NCBI GenBank assembly: GCA_034925865.1
Contig: JAYFRN010000029.1
Span: 1 to 64,000, forward strand
Source: Oscillospiraceae bacterium
GTDB taxonomy: Bacteria > Bacillota > Clostridia > Oscillospirales > SIG627
DNA: 64,000 nucleotides
Reading direction: 5' to 3'
This document shows positions 62,457 through 64,000 of this stretch, piece by piece. Each line of letters starts with the position of its first letter. Positions within the stretch are counted from its first letter, which is position 1. The notes beneath the pieces are model-generated. The model had not been told where the DNA came from and did no database searches. It saw only the letters and a list, made by a program, of their open reading frames with translations. The translations under genes and the position numbers were made by a program.

Positions 62457-62640
62457 ACCTTGTCCGCCTTAGGAGATACCTATGTACACATTCACCGTCA
62501 GCGTAATAGTAGTCGTCCTTATTAGCATTATCGTAATTACCGATAATGCTTATTGGCGTTGCGCTGACAAGGTGAGAAAGTAGAAGAAAAACTCTTTCAA
62601 GGGCCTGCAGCAGAAACGCTGCAGGCCCTTTCTTTTTCTT
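62457..62640 (+). promoter_or_regulatory. Attenuator of the branched-chain operon
   Basis: Terminator: GGGCCTGCAGC (62601-62611) and GCTGCAGGCCC (62618-62628), a perfect 11-bp stem with loop AGAAAC, followed by TTTCTTTTTCTT. Other pairings seen: AGCATTATCG/CGATAATGCT (62524-62533 with 62541-62550) inside the control codons; ACCTTGTC (62457-62464) with GACAAGGT (62566-62573), enclosing the leader; and GCGTT..GCTG (62556-62566) with CAGC..AACGC (62608-62619), which would disrupt the terminator and is a candidate antiterminator. Their order of formation is inferred. Confidence 0.8.
62482..62583 (+). CDS. Branched-chain leader peptide (33 residues)
   Basis: ATG 62482 to TAG 62581-62583 with AGGAG 6 bases upstream. 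The peptide starts MYTFTVSVIVVVLISIIVIT: 12 of the first 19 residues are Val, Ile or Leu. It ends DNAYWRCADKVRK. The position before a terminator and ilvB is the classic design of an ilv leader peptide for ribosome-mediated attenuation. Confidence 0.9.
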   Translation: MYTFTVSVIVVVLISIIVITDNAYWRCADKVRK

Positions 62641-62682
62641 CAGTGTTTATTTGGCGCGGCAATAACAAACGGAGGCAACATT

Positions 62683-64000
62683 ATGACTTTAACCGGCGCA
62701 CAAATCCTTGTGGAAGAACTCATCCGGCACGGCACCGACACCGTGTTCGGATATCCGGGAGGAGCGGTCCTGGATATTTACGACGAGCTGTATAAAAATG
62801 CTAAGCGGCTCAGGCACATTATTGCCGCTCATGAACAGGGCGCGGCTCATGCCGCGGACGGATATGCGAGAGTATCAGACAAACCCGGCGTTGTGATCGC
62901 CACCAGCGGCCCGGGCGCGACTAATCTTGTCACCGGCATCGCGAACGCATATCTCGATTCCGTCCCCTTAATCGCGATTACCGGAAATGTAGCCGTGCCT
63001 CTCCTTGGGAAGGACAGCTTTCAGGAGGTCGATGTTGTCGGTATCACACAACTGATCGTTAAGCATAACTTCATCGTTCGCGAGGTTAATGAGCTTGAAT
63101 CGGTCATTACGGAGGCTTTCGCGCTGGCGATGTCCGGGCGGCGCGGTCCAGTGCTGATAGATATACCGAAAAGCGTCCAGAAAGCCCGTTGCGAGTATTC
63201 CGGAAACTGCCGTTCTTTCTATGCGCCGCGGCAGATCAAACCGGAGCTTGATCAAGCGTTCGAAGCAATCAAGAGCTGCCGCAGACCGTATATTTACTGC
63301 GGAGGAGGCGTGATCGCGGCTCATGCGGAGAAAGAAGTGCTGAAGCTGTCAGAAAGGCTTTCCGCTCCGATAGGACTGAGCATGATGGGTCTGACCGCCA
63401 TTCCGAATTCCTATCCGCTTAATCTCGGCATGTGCGGTATGCACGGCAAATATGCCTCCAGCGTTGCGCAGTCGGAGGCGGATCTGATGATCGCGGTGGG
63501 AGTGCGCTTCAGCGACAGAGCTACCGGAAATCTTGAGGAATACACAAAAAAATGCACTGTGGTTCATATCGATATCGACGAAGCGGAGCTCGGCAAGAAT
63601 ATACCCTCGATTATCGAGGTATGCGGAGACGCGAAGCAAATCCTTTCCCGACTCTTAGACGAACTTCCGAAAAAAGAAAACACCGAATGGACAAAATCGA
63701 TCCTTGAATGGAAGAAAAAAGACGTTTGTGACGATCTCACAAGCTTTACGCCAGGCAACATCATCGGATGTGTCAAGGAATTCTGCAAACCCGATACCGT
63801 AGTCGCAACCGACGTAGGACAGCATCAGATGTGGGTCATGCAATATTATCCCTTTGAAAAGCCGCGTACATTATTGACTTCCGGCGGGCTTGGAACAATG
63901 GGATACGGTCTTGGCGCGGCGATCGGCGGCTGCGTCGCGTCATCAGGGGCTGAAACCGTATTATTTACGGGAGACGGCAGCTTTGGGATGAACCTTAACG
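62683..64000 (+). CDS. ilvB: Acetolactate synthase large subunit (3' end beyond window)
   Basis: The first 439 residues, with no stop before the window ends. RBS GGAGG 7 bases before the ATG. Thiamine diphosphate enzyme: FGYPGGAVLDIYD, the catalytic Glu in AAHEQGAAHAADGYAR, GPGATNLVTGIANAY, and ATDVGQHQMW with the start of the ThDP Mg motif GDGSFGMN at the very end. It condenses pyruvate with pyruvate or 2-ketobutyrate, the first common step of Val/Leu/Ile synthesis. ilvN or ilvC are expected downstream. Confidence 0.95.
   Translation, partial: MTLTGAQILVEELIRHGTDTVFGYPGGAVLDIYDELYKNAKRLRHIIAAHEQGAAHAADGYARVSDKPGVVIATSGPGATNLVTGIANAYLDSVPLIAITGNVAVPLLGKDSFQEVDVVGITQLIVKHNFIVREVNELESVITEAFALAMSGRRGPVLIDIPKSVQKARCEYSGNCRSFYAPRQIKPELDQAFEAIKSCRRPYIYCGGGVIAAHAEKEVLKLSERLSAPIGLSMMGLTAIPNSYPLNLGMCGMHGKYASSVAQSEADLMIAVGVRFSDRATGNLEEYTKKCTVVHIDIDEAELGKNIPSIIEVCGDAKQILSRLLDELPKKENTEWTKSILEWKKKDVCDDLTSFTPGNIIGCVKEFCKPDTVVATDVGQHQMWVMQYYPFEKPRTLLTSGGLGTMGYGLGAAIGGCVASSGAETVLFTGDGSFGMNLN

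Overview
The window looks like a chromosomal segment of an anaerobic, low-to-mid GC Gram-positive bacterium of the class Clostridia, probably a gut or rumen polysaccharide user. The signs are RNase Y with YmdB, the rpmH-rnpA-yidD-yidC-khpB-mnmE-mnmG-rsmG block, type II pantothenate kinase, a D-aspartate ligase/aspartate racemase pair typical of Gram-positive cell walls, strong AGGAGG ribosome sites with some TTG starts, and large surface proteins that end in a membrane helix plus lysines. No rRNA, CRISPR array, phage or insertion sequence was seen. There is one tRNA, tRNA-Gln(CUG).

Layout. 1-5.4 kb: end of a surface protein, an alpha-L-rhamnosidase, a Nudix/lipoprotein cassette flanked by two copies of a 52-bp hairpin, and an AraC-type regulator. 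5.5-7.6 kb: tRNA-Gln and AT-rich orphan genes. 7.7-9.9 kb: a lysine 2,3-aminomutase-like enzyme coupled to an ATP-grasp ligase. 10.2-14.3 kb: a giant secreted heparinase II/III-like protein. 15.4-20.2 kb: a nucleotidase and a sugar/uronate metabolism operon with an XRE-cupin regulator. 20.3-24.8 kb: DUF421 protein, zinc ribbon, an 83-bp tandem array, then aspartate racemase and D-aspartate ligase. 24.9-32.6 kb: the conserved tRNA-modification/protein-insertion block, here without dnaA beside it. 32.7-43 kb: minus-strand housekeeping and metabolic genes (coaW, M29 aminopeptidase, DapA-like, ymdB, rny, an AAC(3)-like acetyltransferase, a cyclase-family protein), with a 125-bp tandem array. 43.6-49.3 kb: a BspA-like leucine-rich surface protein and a PadR operon with two short-chain dehydrogenases. 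49.4-53.7 kb: ABC exporter and asparagine synthetase. 53.9-62.3 kb: one operon encoding all seven shikimate steps plus both prephenate branches. 62.4 kb to the end: the start of a branched-chain amino acid operon (ilvB).

The strongest non-obvious signals are two leader peptides too short for ordinary gene calling. Upstream of the aromatic operon is a 21-codon leader containing YFYYFFW, followed by mutually exclusive RNA pairings and a terminator: a ribosome-mediated attenuator that appears to sense Tyr, Phe and Trp together. Upstream of ilvB is a 33-codon leader rich in Val, Ile and Leu, also followed by a strong terminator. Both sit behind TTGACA-N17-TATACT promoters. Two tandem repeat arrays of different period (83 and 125 bp) are each bordered by the same type of CTTAAG-ended palindrome, and a 44-nt palindromic repeat occurs at two distant sites.
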